Below, one piece after another: positions 34,982 to 44,063 of a stretch of 64,000 bases of DNA; the stretch's first letter is position 1, and each line of letters begins with the position of its first letter. The position numbers and the translations under genes are program-made. The notes below the pieces were generated by a model, which saw only the letters and a list, made by a program, of their open reading frames with translations, was not told the origin of the DNA and did not search any database. The stretch is from a marine gamma proteobacterium HTCC2089 (GTDB lineage Bacteria > Pseudomonadota > Gammaproteobacteria > Pseudomonadales > Azotimanducaceae), in contig CAJJDH010000013.1 of the NCBI GenBank assembly GCA_905182905.1, positions 89,474-153,473 of the forward strand, read 5' to 3'.

Positions 34982-35407
34982 ATGATTAGCACATTGCAGA
35001 CATATACAGGCGTTGTCGGACGAGTACTCTTGGGTGTGTATTTTCTTATACCGGGCATCAGTAAGATCACCAATTTCCAAGGTAATGCTGACTACATGCA
35101 GGAACAAGGCATGATCTTCATCCCATTTTTCTTGGTACTCACGATCATCGTGCAACTTGGGGGCGCTGGAGCGCTAATTGCTGGTTACCGTGTAACATTT
35201 ACGGCATTCATACTAGCAGGTCTAACATTGGTCATAAGTGTAGTAATGCACGACTTCTGGAATATTGAAGCCGGTATACAACAAGCACACGAAACACAGA
35301 ACTTTGTCAAAAACCTTGCGATTATGGCAGGCCTAATGGCGTTGGCTGGAGGCCAGAGAACCCACGCACTTAGTGTGGATAAGAGCAACAGTTCAGATCC
35401 GGCCTAA
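34982..35407 (+). CDS. DoxX family membrane protein
   Basis: 141 residues with four hydrophobic segments: VVGRVLLGVYFLIPGISKI, IPFFLVLTIIVQLGGAGALIA, FTAFILAGLTLVISVVM and a last one near NLAIMAGLMALAGG. The N-terminal RVLLGVYFLIPGISKITNF motif is the DoxX signature. The family links to thiosulfate oxidation or redox functions in some species but the role here is unknown. It is 84 bases downstream of fbpA in the same direction and may be co-transcribed. Confidence 0.85.
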   Translation: MISTLQTYTGVVGRVLLGVYFLIPGISKITNFQGNADYMQEQGMIFIPFFLVLTIIVQLGGAGALIAGYRVTFTAFILAGLTLVISVVMHDFWNIEAGIQQAHETQNFVKNLAIMAGLMALAGGQRTHALSVDKSNSSDPA

Positions 35408-35423
35408 TAGTCTAATTGCGGGC

Positions 35424-35451
35424 TTTTCGCCGTAACCACTAGCGGCGAAAA
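35424..35451. terminator. Hairpin between convergent DoxX and CoA-transferase genes
   Basis: TTTTCGCCG and CGGCGAAAA form a perfect 9-bp stem with a 10-base loop in a 54-base convergent gap. The T/A runs are on the wrong sides for a textbook intrinsic terminator, but the location fits a bidirectional transcription end. Confidence 0.45.
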
Positions 35452-35461
35452 TGCTCGTCAC

Positions 35462-36631
35462 TCAGACAGTTTTTTCGTCAGGCAACCAACGCTCATTATC
35501 AGCACCCACACTTTTCGGGGGCCGAGTGGGAGGCAGGTTATGCCCATTGAGGCGAAAGCCTATTGCGGGCAACCGCACCTTGGTTTGTTCGGACCCAACC
35601 GGCAATGTTGCAAGCAGCCCCCTTGCCTGAGGCTGACCTTCCCCAAGCAACTCGCTCAGTGATCGTACGCGACTGGCGGGTACGCCTTGTGCATCAAGTA
35701 GGGTTTCCCAAACTGCCGCTGGCCGACTAAGAAACGCTTTCGCAATTTCGCTCCGCAATGCATCAAAGTGATCGCGCCGCACCTTTGGTACAGCCCACCT
35801 TGGGTCTTGAGACCACTCTGGATGACCCAATACTGCGCACAAATCGACAAACTGCCGCTCATTATTCGCCGCCAACATAATATTGACACCGTCTGCCGCG
35901 ACAAAACATCCCGACGAGGGTGAACCACTAGCGGCCTCATTACCTAGCTTTGGTACATCCTCACCGGTAGTTGCTACAGTGACGAGATTATTTGCCATGA
36001 GATTCAAAGCAGTATCCAACATGCTGATATCCACAGTCTGCGGCTCTCCAGTACGATCTCTTTCGCGTAGCGCAGCCATAACAGCAAAGGCAGCATTCAG
36101 CCCAGTGGCGTAATCGATATAGGGTGCACCCACTTTGACAGGACCCATTTCATCAGTTCCCGTAGTGGACATAATGCCACTCATAGCCTGCACCACATGA
36201 TCATAGGCAGGACGATGACCTACGGGGCCCTCTCCACCATAGGCCGAAATTGAGCAGTAGATTATCTGCGGGTTTACTTGGCGCAGGGCATCAATACCCA
36301 GACCCAGCCGTTGAGCCACGCCAGGACGATAATTTTGCACAAAAATATCTGCGTCAGCGGCCAATGCCAGTACTGACTGCACCGCCGCAGCCGTCTTCAA
36401 ATCTAGTTCCACGCTATCTTTATCAGCATTTTGCGTACAATAAGCCAGCCCCAAACCTTGAGCTGCTAGGTCAGGCAAATTCCCTCCGAAGCGAGTTTGT
36501 TCTCCACCCGGCGGTTCAATTTTGATCACACCAGCGCCCAATAAGGCCAATTGATAGGTGCAATAAGGGCCGGCAAATACCTGGGTAAGATCAACAATTT
36601 TGATATCTATTAAAGGTGCTGGGCGAGACAT
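35462..36631 (-). CDS. Class III CoA-transferase (CaiB/BaiF family)
   Basis: 389 residues from the ATG at 36631, which has ACAGGA six bases upstream (an ATG two codons earlier is less well spaced). The family aspartate that forms the acyl-CoA anhydride lies in PYIDYATGLNAAFAVMAAL, and the N-terminus IKIVDLTQVFAGPYCTYQL with VIKIEPPGGEQTR is canonical. It moves CoA between carboxylic acids, for example activating a substrate for oxidation. The divergent SDR and thioesterase genes suggest a local acyl-CoA pathway. Confidence 0.9.
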   Translation of the reverse strand: MSRPAPLIDIKIVDLTQVFAGPYCTYQLALLGAGVIKIEPPGGEQTRFGGNLPDLAAQGLGLAYCTQNADKDSVELDLKTAAAVQSVLALAADADIFVQNYRPGVAQRLGLGIDALRQVNPQIIYCSISAYGGEGPVGHRPAYDHVVQAMSGIMSTTGTDEMGPVKVGAPYIDYATGLNAAFAVMAALRERDRTGEPQTVDISMLDTALNLMANNLVTVATTGEDVPKLGNEAASGSPSSGCFVAADGVNIMLAANNERQFVDLCAVLGHPEWSQDPRWAVPKVRRDHFDALRSEIAKAFLSRPAAVWETLLDAQGVPASRVRSLSELLGEGQPQARGLLATLPVGSEQTKVRLPAIGFRLNGHNLPPTRPPKSVGADNERWLPDEKTV

Positions 36632-36937
36632 GGGCATTCCTGTTTATAAAGATTTGTGCGGGCTATTGAATTTCTTCAGGTGCAGCCCAGAGTCAGGCTA
36701 TAACTTTGTTTGGACTGGATAAAGTAACAACAATGCGGCCTTAAAGATTTAGGTAAAGAAATCTAGAGCCGCTGGCATTTTGCCAATCTATAGAGAAAAT
36801 ACACCAGCTCCTAAGGCTAATATTGTTAAGCGTCACAACTGGGCTATTATCACGGGCTAAATGAGACAAATGCTACTCATTGTCTTTAGGTCTGGAAATG
36901 ACCTAACAGCCGCACACAAAAAGGAAGAGGAGAATGT
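36632..36937. other. Divergent promoter region with repeats, 306 bases
   Basis: Separates the leftward CoA-transferase from the rightward SDR gene. It holds a composite stem at 36735-36772 (GCGGC...GCCGC outside AGATTT...AAATCT) and the inverted repeat described separately at 36861-36885. No open frame of note. Promoters for both genes must lie here, but I cannot assign -10/-35 boxes with confidence. Confidence 0.5.
36861..36885. promoter_or_regulatory. Interleaved inverted repeats upstream of the SDR gene
   Basis: ATGAG (36861-36865) pairs with CTCAT (36876-36880), and AGACAA (36864-36869) pairs with TTGTCT (36880-36885). The composite is a candidate operator about 50 bases upstream of the SDR start. 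The regulator is not encoded in the window. Confidence 0.4.
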
Positions 36938-37693
36938 ATGGACCTTAAAAACAGAGTCGCTTTAGTCACAGGAGCATCTGGCGACATCGGCGGCGCTATT
37001 GCTCGCTGTCTGGCCGAAAATGGCGCCCAAGTGATCCTTACCTATGTAGGCGCCGCAGAAACAGCTGCCAAACTGGAAACAGAAATCGGTCAAGCCGGTG
37101 GTAACGCATGGGCCGTGCAACTAGACCAACGCGACCCAGAAGCTATTGAAGCTGTTATGGCTCAAGTTGAGGAAAAATATGCTCGCTTAGACATTCTGGT
37201 TAATAATGCCGCATGGAATATTGGTATTCCATTTCCCAACCTAGACGATTTAACTGCCGATATTTGGGACCGTATTTTAGAAACAAACCTACGCGCTCCA
37301 TTTCTTTTGGCCCGAGCTGGTGCCAAGCTACTCAAAGCACGGCCAGACAGTCATATTGTTAATATTTCATCTGCTGGCGGTATAAGCCCCGGCAGCAGTA
37401 GTATTGCCTATTCCTCAAGCAAAGCAGGCCTCAACCATTTGACACGCTGCCTCGCTGTAGCCATGGCACCAAATGTAGCAGTGAATTGCATTGCCCCCGG
37501 ACTAGTTGAAAATACCCGTATGGCTCAGCGTCTACCGGACAATGTCGCCCAAGGCGCCAGAAACCAAGCTGTACTTGGCAGGGTAGGACAAGCTTATGAC
37601 ATCGCAAATCAAGTACTAACTTTTGTTACCTCTTCTTCAATCACGGGCCAAACTATGGTCATTGATGGCGGAATGCCTGGAGCTATGCGCTAA
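36938..37693 (+). CDS. Short-chain dehydrogenase/reductase (FabG-like)
   Basis: 251 residues of the classical SDR type. The cofactor motif TGASGDIGG is at 11-19, NNAAW at 89-93, catalytic Ser144/145 in NISSAGG, Tyr158 and Lys162 in YSSSK, and GxxxNTR-type GLVENTRMA follows. GQTMVIDGG closes the fold. It probably reduces or oxidises a 3-oxoacyl or hydroxy group with NAD(P)H. A GAGGAG ribosome binding site precedes the ATG. It is upstream of tesB with a 144-base gap. Confidence 0.9.
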   Translation: MDLKNRVALVTGASGDIGGAIARCLAENGAQVILTYVGAAETAAKLETEIGQAGGNAWAVQLDQRDPEAIEAVMAQVEEKYARLDILVNNAAWNIGIPFPNLDDLTADIWDRILETNLRAPFLLARAGAKLLKARPDSHIVNISSAGGISPGSSSIAYSSSKAGLNHLTRCLAVAMAPNVAVNCIAPGLVENTRMAQRLPDNVAQGARNQAVLGRVGQAYDIANQVLTFVTSSSITGQTMVIDGGMPGAMR

Positions 37694-37837
37694 CACGGCA
37701 AATTGGTTTACCGCTAAAGCAAGAATTTCATAATCTATAAGGCCTTCTGTTACGCCGTCCCAACAGAGGGCAATTATTGCCGGGCGAATGTATTGGTTAT
37801 AGCCAGCATATTTGCATGATCACAATTCGGAGTTTTA

Positions 37838-38704
37838 ATGAATATGCACACACGCCCTACCAAGCATTTACTGCACCACCTAAGGGTGGAAGCAGCAGAC
37901 CAACCGGATCTGTTTACGGGGAACGCCGAGCTATATGGAATGATGGGCGTCTACGGCGGCCACCTGTTGGGCCAAGGACTATGCGCGGCCTTACACACGG
38001 TGGACGAACCCAAGGTGACCCACTCATTCCATGCCTACTTTTTACAGCGTTGCGATCCTGACCTTAAGCTTAAATATCAGGTCCAACGCCTGCGTTCAGG
38101 GAAGTGGGGGGACACGCGCTCGATAACCGCCAGCCAAGGAGACAACCAAGTATTCCATATGATCGCCTCATTTAAAGTGGCGGAAGCTGGCGATGAGCAC
38201 CAAAAGACCATGCCAGCTGTAGATAGTCCAGAAGCGTTGATTGCTCAAAGAGAAGCCCGTGGCGAAGAAACCTTCCCGTTTCCACCGATTAAAGATGGTC
38301 GTACGCAAATAGAATTTGCCAGTGCTGGATTCCTCGAATTCATTGAAGATCGGGCGCCAGAGTTACGTTTATGGATGCGCACACCATACTCGGTTGATCG
38401 CAGCGAACAATTAACTACCCGCGAGGGCCAAATTGCGCTGGCCTATTTATCTGACGCCACCTTGCTATTTAACTCAGTAATACCGCACGGCATACCCATG
38501 CAAACCCACAGAATGACTAGCTTAGATCAGAGTTGCTGGTTTCACGCTGACACTGACCCTAGTCAATGGCTACTATTCGATCAGCGCAGTGTTGCCGCTG
38601 CAGACGGGCGCGGTCTAAATGAGGGGGAAATTTATTCTACCGACGGTAAATTAGTCATGTCCTGTGCTCAGGAGTCCATGTTACGCCGCATACAATCATC
38701 CTAG
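37838..38704 (+). CDS. tesB: Acyl-CoA thioesterase II
   Basis: 288-residue double-hotdog thioesterase hydrolysing medium to long acyl-CoA. The N-terminal half has ELYGMMGVYGGHLLGQGLCAA and the C-terminal half has MTSLDQSCWFHADTDPSQWLLFDQRS, with the Asp of the Asp/Thr/Gln triad in SLDQS. The end CAQESMLRR is a strong TesB signature. GGAG precedes the ATG. It may release CoA from intermediates made by the neighbouring CoA-transferase and SDR. Confidence 0.9.
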   Translation: MNMHTRPTKHLLHHLRVEAADQPDLFTGNAELYGMMGVYGGHLLGQGLCAALHTVDEPKVTHSFHAYFLQRCDPDLKLKYQVQRLRSGKWGDTRSITASQGDNQVFHMIASFKVAEAGDEHQKTMPAVDSPEALIAQREARGEETFPFPPIKDGRTQIEFASAGFLEFIEDRAPELRLWMRTPYSVDRSEQLTTREGQIALAYLSDATLLFNSVIPHGIPMQTHRMTSLDQSCWFHADTDPSQWLLFDQRSVAAADGRGLNEGEIYSTDGKLVMSCAQESMLRRIQSS

Positions 38705-38920
38705 GGAGAATGTCAGTATGAAAATTGACCCTGAATAACATAGAATTAAGTTCTGGCAAGACATCAAGCCAGCCAAGTAGAATCTGGGCACTGAGGAATT
38801 ATAGAAGAATCGCCTTCATCCCTTTGTTAAGCATTTCGCTCAAAGGGAAATGCTTAGGGCCTAGTAAAACTCTTCAGCACTGAATCACATGAGAACACAT
38901 AGACCGCATCAGGAACCTTA

Positions 38921-39499
38921 ATGTTAAACGAACTTTTACTGACATTTGCTCAATGGCTAGACACCCATCAATGGAGCACTGGCATACACGAGTCTATTTA
39001 CGTCTACTCCTGGATTGAAGCTACCCATGTCCTAACGTTAATGGTTTTTCTTGGCATGCTCTGCGTTATCGATTTACGCATGCTGGGGGTTATTTTTCCA
39101 AACGTACCTGCTTCAAAGATTGCTCAGCGCCTCGACAAACCTATGATGATTGGTTTTGTTGTTATGTTAATTACCGGTTTCCTCCTGTTCTATGCCATAC
39201 CCGTGCGCTCAACCCAAAGTATTTGGTTCCGAATCAAAGTTGTGCTGCTAATTTTGGCAGGCATTAACGCATTTATGTTTAGAGCAAAGATGCAGGCATC
39301 AAGTGGCACTTGGGACTTGGACCCAGTGCCGCCAAAGCGTATCCGTATGGGCGCGGCAGCATCACTAGTACTGTGGTCAGGCGTAGTAATTACCGGCAGA
39401 ACCATCGCTTACGACTGGTTCGACTGCCATAAACAACTGCCGGAATTTATGTATTGGGCGGCAGGTTGTGTAAACGAGCTGGCTGCTCTTAAGCAATAG
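38921..39499 (+). CDS. DUF6644-type integral membrane protein (first of pair)
   Basis: 192 residues with five or so hydrophobic segments: IYVYSWIEATHVLTLMVFLGMLCV, MMIGFVVMLITGFLLFYAIP, FRIKVVLLILAGINAFMF and AAASLVLWSGVVITGR, plus an amphipathic N-terminus. The motif HVLTLMVFLGMLCVIDLRMLG is shared by the next gene (HLLGMSMLGGMVLVGDLRLL), so the two are paralogues. Conserved His in the first membrane helix suggests haem or metal binding as in DUF2214/6644-type proteins, but this is not established. AGGAAC precedes the ATG. Confidence 0.8.
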   Translation: MLNELLLTFAQWLDTHQWSTGIHESIYVYSWIEATHVLTLMVFLGMLCVIDLRMLGVIFPNVPASKIAQRLDKPMMIGFVVMLITGFLLFYAIPVRSTQSIWFRIKVVLLILAGINAFMFRAKMQASSGTWDLDPVPPKRIRMGAAASLVLWSGVVITGRTIAYDWFDCHKQLPEFMYWAAGCVNELAALKQ

Positions 39500-39520
39500 C
39501 TAAGCTGATAGGAGTTCGCA

Positions 39521-39997
39521 GTGGATTTATATCCGTTTTTTGATTGGTTAGATACGTCACTTTTGGCAGATATTTCAAAAGCCTATGGGGGCGTTTTTGC
39601 CGTGGTACAAATGTTCCACCTCTTAGGCATGTCCATGCTAGGCGGCATGGTATTAGTTGGCGATTTAAGGTTATTGAACATATTGCTGAAGGATATACCC
39701 TCGCAAGTAGTTATTGAAAATACCCAAAAGTGGTTCAATGTTGCATTGGTCATTGTGATGACTAGCGGCATATTTATGAGTTCGGCGGTTGCAATGAAGC
39801 TCTACTACAACCAAATGTTCTGGGCAAAAATGACCAGCTTGGGTTTAGGAATCGCTTTCGTATACGTTATTCGTAGACCATTGCTCAAATTTCCACATGA
39901 CACGATAAACCCTTGGACTCTTAAGTTGATAGCCGTAACCTCCATTTCAATTTGGTTTACCGTTGCGGCTTCTGGCCGCTGGATAGGGTTTTCCTAA
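39521..39997 (+). CDS. DUF6644-type integral membrane protein (second of pair)
   Basis: 158 residues starting at a GTG with TAGGAG upstream, 21 bases after the first paralogue. Four hydrophobic segments, with MFHLLGMSMLGGMVLVGDLRLL, WFNVALVIVMTSGIFMSSAVAM, FWAKMTSLGLGIAFVYVI and LKLIAVTSISIWFTVAASGRWIG. It is shorter than its upstream paralogue, lacking its ~25-residue N-terminal and C-terminal extensions. The pair is probably a heteromer. Function unknown. Confidence 0.8.
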   Translation: MDLYPFFDWLDTSLLADISKAYGGVFAVVQMFHLLGMSMLGGMVLVGDLRLLNILLKDIPSQVVIENTQKWFNVALVIVMTSGIFMSSAVAMKLYYNQMFWAKMTSLGLGIAFVYVIRRPLLKFPHDTINPWTLKLIAVTSISIWFTVAASGRWIGFS

Positions 39998-40044
39998 AGC
40001 AGCCGAAAAGCGAACCTTAGGGTGTGTTAAGTAGCGTTCCTTCT

Positions 40045-40067
40045 ATTGGAATATTGGAATATTGAAG
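40045..40067 (+). repeat. 8-bp tandem repeat
   Basis: ATTGGAAT occurs twice head to tail (40045-40052, 40053-40060), followed by the degenerate ATTGAAGA. It lies just before the 42-residue gene; the last partial copy may contribute to its ribosome binding site (GAAGAG). Confidence 0.6.
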
Positions 40068-40078
40068 AGAAAATATTT

Positions 40079-40207
40079 ATGAACAAACAAGTAATCTTAG
40101 AACGAGTAGCAATAACGTTCTCGCTAATAGTAATCTGCGCGGGGTTATGGTTTTGGAGTGAACAGGTTGCATACGTGCTTGAAACGTTAGCATTAGCGGA
40201 AGCCTAA
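40079..40207 (+). CDS. 42-residue single-span membrane microprotein
   Basis: Begins MNKQVILERVAITFSL and ends in ALAEA before a TAA. One hydrophobic helix spans about residues 12-26 (TFSLIVICAGLWFW), with a short positive N-terminus and an acidic C-terminus (EQVAYVLETLALAEA). A weak GAAGAG site lies upstream. It is 81 bases downstream of the DUF6644 pair and in the same direction, so it may be an accessory subunit. It is shorter than usual annotation cut-offs. Coding status is inferred from its position and well-formed membrane protein character. Confidence 0.5.
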   Translation: MNKQVILERVAITFSLIVICAGLWFWSEQVAYVLETLALAEA

Positions 40208-40302
40208 AGCCCTTTTAGCCTGCACAATCACAGCTTACAAAAACGCAGCTTTCAAAACAAAACTTTCAAAAATACAACTTCGAAAAATACAAAGAGAAAA
40301 GC

Positions 40303-40656
40303 ATGACAGATGCAATTGTTGAAATCAGAGACTACACCATCGACCCTAAAAGCTTTGAAGCCTATAAGGTCTGGGCTGAGGAGTTAGCTGTACCTTGGCT
40401 CAAAGCCAACCTGAATATTATCGACTTTTGGGTGGACTGTGACCTGGAAGCAGAAGTTGCCGGAACAGCGCCTAAAGTTTCGCCTAACGGACAACCCAAC
40501 GTGACTTGGATCATTCGCTGGGAGAGCAAAGCTGTTCGTGAAGAACAGTTCGCCGCTACGATGGGTACAGCTGCCTGGCAAGAAATTTGGGCCAAGCACC
40601 CGTGCCCGAATGGATACTTGCATATGAATGCACGCTTTATGCGTGCAGCAGGGTAA
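40303..40656 (+). CDS. NIPSNAP-like dimeric alpha/beta-barrel protein
   Basis: 117 residues without a signal peptide. IVEIRDYTIDPKSFEAYKVWAEE is the usual first strand and helix of the NIPSNAP/ABM-like fold, and WIIRWESKAVREEQFAATMG with AWQEIWAKHP closes it. Function unknown. The 100 bases before it are A-rich with imperfect repeats. It is followed 26 bases later by rfbB and could belong to either group of genes. Confidence 0.75.
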   Translation: MTDAIVEIRDYTIDPKSFEAYKVWAEELAVPWLKANLNIIDFWVDCDLEAEVAGTAPKVSPNGQPNVTWIIRWESKAVREEQFAATMGTAAWQEIWAKHPCPNGYLHMNARFMRAAG

Positions 40657-40682
40657 AAAAGCCTAACTAGCAATCAAAAAAT

Positions 40683-41747
40683 ATGAAAATTTTGCTCACA
40701 GGCGGCGCTGGGTTTATCGGCAGTAATGTAATCCGTCACGCCCTAAGTTATCCCAGCATTGAAATTGTCAACGTGGATATCTTGACCTACGCGGGCAACC
40801 TAGAATCTCTGGCATCCGTTAACACTCATGTAAACTATGTTTTCGAGCAAGTGGATATATGCAACGCCGCCGCCATTGCTGAAGTTTTTACAAAACACCA
40901 ACCTACCGCAGTAATGCACCTTGCAGCAGAAAGTCATGTCGACCGCTCAATAGATAGTCCAAGCGACTTCATGCAGACCAATATCATTGGCACCTATACT
41001 TTATTAGAACAAGCGCGAATCTACTGGCAAGCGCTGCCAAAAGCGGCGCAAGATGCCTTTCGTTTTCATCACGTATCCACCGATGAAGTATTTGGCGATC
41101 TTGAGCGCCCTGAAGATTTTTTCACTGAAGAGACACCGTACGCTCCCTCTTCGCCCTATTCGGCAAGCAAAGCCAGTTCAGACCATTTAGTTCGAGCCTG
41201 GCATAGGACTTATGGGTTGCCAACATTAATCACGAATTGCTCAAACAACTACGGTCCATTTCATTTTCCAGAGAAGCTCATACCGCACGTGATTTTGAAT
41301 GCGCTAGCGGGCAAACCTCTACCTGTTTACGGCGACGGCTCACAAATCAGAGACTGGCTCTATGTTGAGGATCACGCCAAAGCGCTGCTAAGTGTAGTGC
41401 GCAATGGCGAAATTGGAGAAACCTATAATATTGGCGGACACAACGAAAAACAAAATCTGCAGGTGGTAGAAACAATCTGCGATTTGCTAGAAGAATTGGC
41501 TCCCAACAAACCTGCTGGCGTTATCAACTATAAAGACCTAATAACTCACGTAGCAGACCGCCCTGGCCATGACCAACGTTACGCGATAGATGCCAGCAAA
41601 ATACAGCGAGAACTAGATTGGGCACCGCAAGAGACCTTCGAAAGCGGTATGCGAAAAACCGTTGCTTGGTATCTTGCCAATCCTAACTGGAGTAAACACA
41701 TATTGTCTGGAGAATACCGACTAGAAAGAATTGGAGAAAACTTATGA
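40683..41747 (+). CDS. rfbB: dTDP-glucose 4,6-dehydratase
   Basis: 354-residue extended [13 protein letters not shown] near the N-terminus binds [15 protein letters not shown] is the family signature, the catalytic motif is YSASK with the preceding [11 protein letters not shown] (Asp-Glu dehydration pair), and [12 protein letters not shown] is the substrate loop. It converts dTDP-glucose to dTDP-4-keto-6-deoxyglucose, the second step to dTDP-L-rhamnose. The stop overlaps the start of rfbA by four bases. Confidence 0.96.
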   Translation: MKILLTGGAGFIGSNVIRHALSYPSIEIVNVDILTYAGNLESLASVNTHVNYVFEQVDICNAAAIAEVFTKHQPTAVMHLAAESHVDRSIDSPSDFMQTNIIGTYTLLEQARIYWQALPKAAQDAFRFHHVSTDEVFGDLERPEDFFTEETPYAPSSPYSASKASSDHLVRAWHRTYGLPTLITNCSNNYGPFHFPEKLIPHVILNALAGKPLPVYGDGSQIRDWLYVEDHAKALLSVVRNGEIGETYNIGGHNEKQNLQVVETICDLLEELAPNKPAGVINYKDLITHVADRPGHDQRYAIDASKIQRELDWAPQETFESGMRKTVAWYLANPNWSKHILSGEYRLERIGENL

Positions 41748-42625
41748 GTCATTCTTTTGTCGGCATTGTATTGGCCGGAGGCACAGGCTCACGCCTACAC
41801 CCAATCACCTTGGGCATTTCTAAACAACTTTTACCTATCTACGATAAGCCGATGATCTACTACCCCATCTCGGTGCTCATGCTGGCAGGCATAAGAGAAA
41901 TACTCCTAATCTCAACACCTACAGATATAGAAAGCTATAAACGCCTCCTTGGGGACGGTTCTCAGTTTGGCATTGATCTTCAGTATGCCGTACAGGAAAG
42001 TCCCGACGGCCTTGCTCAGGCATTCACCATCGGCGAGCACTTTATAGGTAATAGAAGCGTTTCGTTGGTGCTGGGTGACAATATATTTTATGGCCAACAC
42101 TTCCAAGAAAAGCTTGGCGCTGCTGTAGCAAAAACATCAGGTGCCAGTATATTCGGTTACCACATGGCTGAACCGTCAAGCTTCGGTGTTGTAGAGTTTG
42201 ATGAAGCTGGGAAGGTAGTTTCCATTGAAGAAAAACCCTCGCAGCCAAAATCCACCTACGCGGTCACCGGCCTATACTTTTATGACAACAACGTAATCGA
42301 TATAGCTAAGTCGCTGAAACCATCTGCGCGAGGTGAGCTAGAAATCACGGATGTTAATATTGCTTATTTAGATCGCGGCGACTTATCGGTTGAGTTACTT
42401 GGTCGAGGTTTCGCATGGCTGGACACTGGCACACACGACTCACTAATAGAAGCAGGCCAATTCGTTCAAACGTTAGAACACAGACAAGGACTAAAGATCG
42501 CTTGCCTAGAGGAAATTGCTTGGTTAAATCAGTGGATTACTACCGAACGCCTCATCGAACGCGCACAACAACTTAAAAACTCTAGCTATGGCGTTTACTT
42601 ACAAAAACTCGCTGGGGAATCCTGA
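41744..42625 (+). CDS. rfbA: Glucose-1-phosphate thymidylyltransferase
   Basis: 293 residues. The nucleotide-binding motif is [15 protein letters not shown] followed by [16 protein letters not shown], and [10 protein letters not shown] carries the metal-binding Asp. [15 protein letters not shown] is the family C-terminal signature. It makes dTDP-glucose from dTTP and glucose-1-phosphate, the first step to dTDP-rhamnose. The stop overlaps rfbC by one base. Confidence 0.96.
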   Translation: MSHSFVGIVLAGGTGSRLHPITLGISKQLLPIYDKPMIYYPISVLMLAGIREILLISTPTDIESYKRLLGDGSQFGIDLQYAVQESPDGLAQAFTIGEHFIGNRSVSLVLGDNIFYGQHFQEKLGAAVAKTSGASIFGYHMAEPSSFGVVEFDEAGKVVSIEEKPSQPKSTYAVTGLYFYDNNVIDIAKSLKPSARGELEITDVNIAYLDRGDLSVELLGRGFAWLDTGTHDSLIEAGQFVQTLEHRQGLKIACLEEIAWLNQWITTERLIERAQQLKNSSYGVYLQKLAGES

Positions 42626-43161
42626 TGCTAATCCAAAAGACCAAACTGCAAGATTGCATTATCGTTGAACCGAAGGTATTCGGCGACGACAGAGGTTTTT
42701 TTCTAGAGAACTTTAATAAGCAACGGTACTTAGAAGAAGCGGGCATTAGTGAGGAGTTTGTGCAAGATAATCATTCTCGCTCATCTACAGGAGTACTGCG
42801 AGGCTTGCACTTTCAACGGACAAAACCCCAAGGAAAATTAGTTAGGGTTATACGAGGCTCTGTATTTGATGTGGCTGTGGACATTCGCAAAGACTCTGCC
42901 ACTTTCGGTCAATGGATAGGCATCGAGTTGTCAGAGGAAAACAAAAAACAAGTGTGGATACCACCCGGTTTTGCTCATGGATTTGTAGCCCTTAGTGATA
43001 TAACAGAGTTCGAATATAAATGTACTGAGTACTACGACCCAGAAGACGAAGGGGCGATACTTTGGTCTGACCCAGTGCTGAATATCTCTTGGCCGATTAC
43101 AGAGCCCATTTTGTCGGCAAGAGATGCATCAGCACCCCTGCTAAAAGATGTAAAACTTTGA
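42625..43161 (+). CDS. rfbC: dTDP-4-dehydrorhamnose 3,5-epimerase
   Basis: 178-residue cupin. RGFFLENFN, the QDNHSRSSTGVLRGLHFQ segment with its catalytic His, and GFAHGFVALSD are diagnostic; KCTEYYDPEDEGAI supplies the Tyr acid. It epimerises C3 and C5 of dTDP-4-keto-6-deoxyglucose. The stop overlaps the TTG start of rfbD. Confidence 0.96.
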   Translation: MLIQKTKLQDCIIVEPKVFGDDRGFFLENFNKQRYLEEAGISEEFVQDNHSRSSTGVLRGLHFQRTKPQGKLVRVIRGSVFDVAVDIRKDSATFGQWIGIELSEENKKQVWIPPGFAHGFVALSDITEFEYKCTEYYDPEDEGAILWSDPVLNISWPITEPILSARDASAPLLKDVKL

Positions 43162-44060
43162 AAGTCATAGTGTTGGGCAGAAATGGTCAACTTGGTCAAT
43201 GCCTCTCCGAGCAACTACTCGCGCCGCAAGCGCCCCCAGGGATAGAAGTACAGTTGTTTTCTCGAGACGAGTGCGACCTCACCAACTTCCAACAAGTACG
43301 AAGAACTTTCGCCCAGCACAAACCAGACGTAGTCATCAATGCAGCGGCTTACACAGCAGTAGATAAGGCCGAGAGCGAACCTGCTATTGCCGACATGCTG
43401 AATCATCAAGCAGTAAAAAATTTAGCCGGCGTATGCGGCGAATTCGACAGCGTTCTTGTGCACATTTCAACAGACTATGTATTCGATGGAGCCAGCGATG
43501 CGCCCTACGTAGAAAGTGCCGAAACTGGCCCTCAAAGTGTTTACGGCAAGACAAAAATGTTGGGAGAACGGGCTATTTGCAAAAGCGGCTGTAAACACTT
43601 GATCATTCGAAGCGCCTGGATTTTTTCTGAACACGGAGCCAACTTCCTTAAGACGATGCTGCGGCTAGGGCGCGAACGTAACCATGTAAGTGTTGTAAAT
43701 GATCAGCTAGGCACACCCACCTATGCGCAAGATTTAGCTAACGCAATTATCAAAACATTACCTCGCATAGCTAGAAACGAGTGCCCTTGGGGTATTTATC
43801 ATTATGCTGGGGGAACAGTTATCTCTTGGTACGAATTTGCCCACGAGATATTTGCGGCGGCTACGACACGAGACATGCAAACCCCCCAAGAAATCTCCGC
43901 ACTGTCTACTGCAGAATACCCCACAGCCGCGCCTCGACCGGCTTGTTCAGCACTAAGCACTACACTATTCAGCCAAACTTTTGGCGTGCAAGCATCAGAT
44001 TGGCATAAGGGTATACAGACTACTCTTGCGAAAATCAGCGACCAGCAGGCAGACCAATAA
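43158..44060 (+). CDS. rfbD: dTDP-4-dehydrorhamnose reductase
   Basis: 300 residues starting at a TTG (43158) whose last two bases are the first two of the rfbC stop, so the genes are translationally coupled; a longer frame from 43089 lies within rfbC. VLGRNGQLGQCLSEQL binds NADPH, STDYVFDG is the substrate block, YGKTKMLGE contains the catalytic Tyr/Lys and RSAWIFSEHGANF is typical. It yields dTDP-L-rhamnose. The operon then meets a leftward glycosyltransferase just three bases on. Confidence 0.94.
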   Translation: MKVIVLGRNGQLGQCLSEQLLAPQAPPGIEVQLFSRDECDLTNFQQVRRTFAQHKPDVVINAAAYTAVDKAESEPAIADMLNHQAVKNLAGVCGEFDSVLVHISTDYVFDGASDAPYVESAETGPQSVYGKTKMLGERAICKSGCKHLIIRSAWIFSEHGANFLKTMLRLGRERNHVSVVNDQLGTPTYAQDLANAIIKTLPRIARNECPWGIYHYAGGTVISWYEFAHEIFAAATTRDMQTPQEISALSTAEYPTAAPRPACSALSTTLFSQTFGVQASDWHKGIQTTLAKISDQQADQ

Positions 44061-44063
44061 CCT

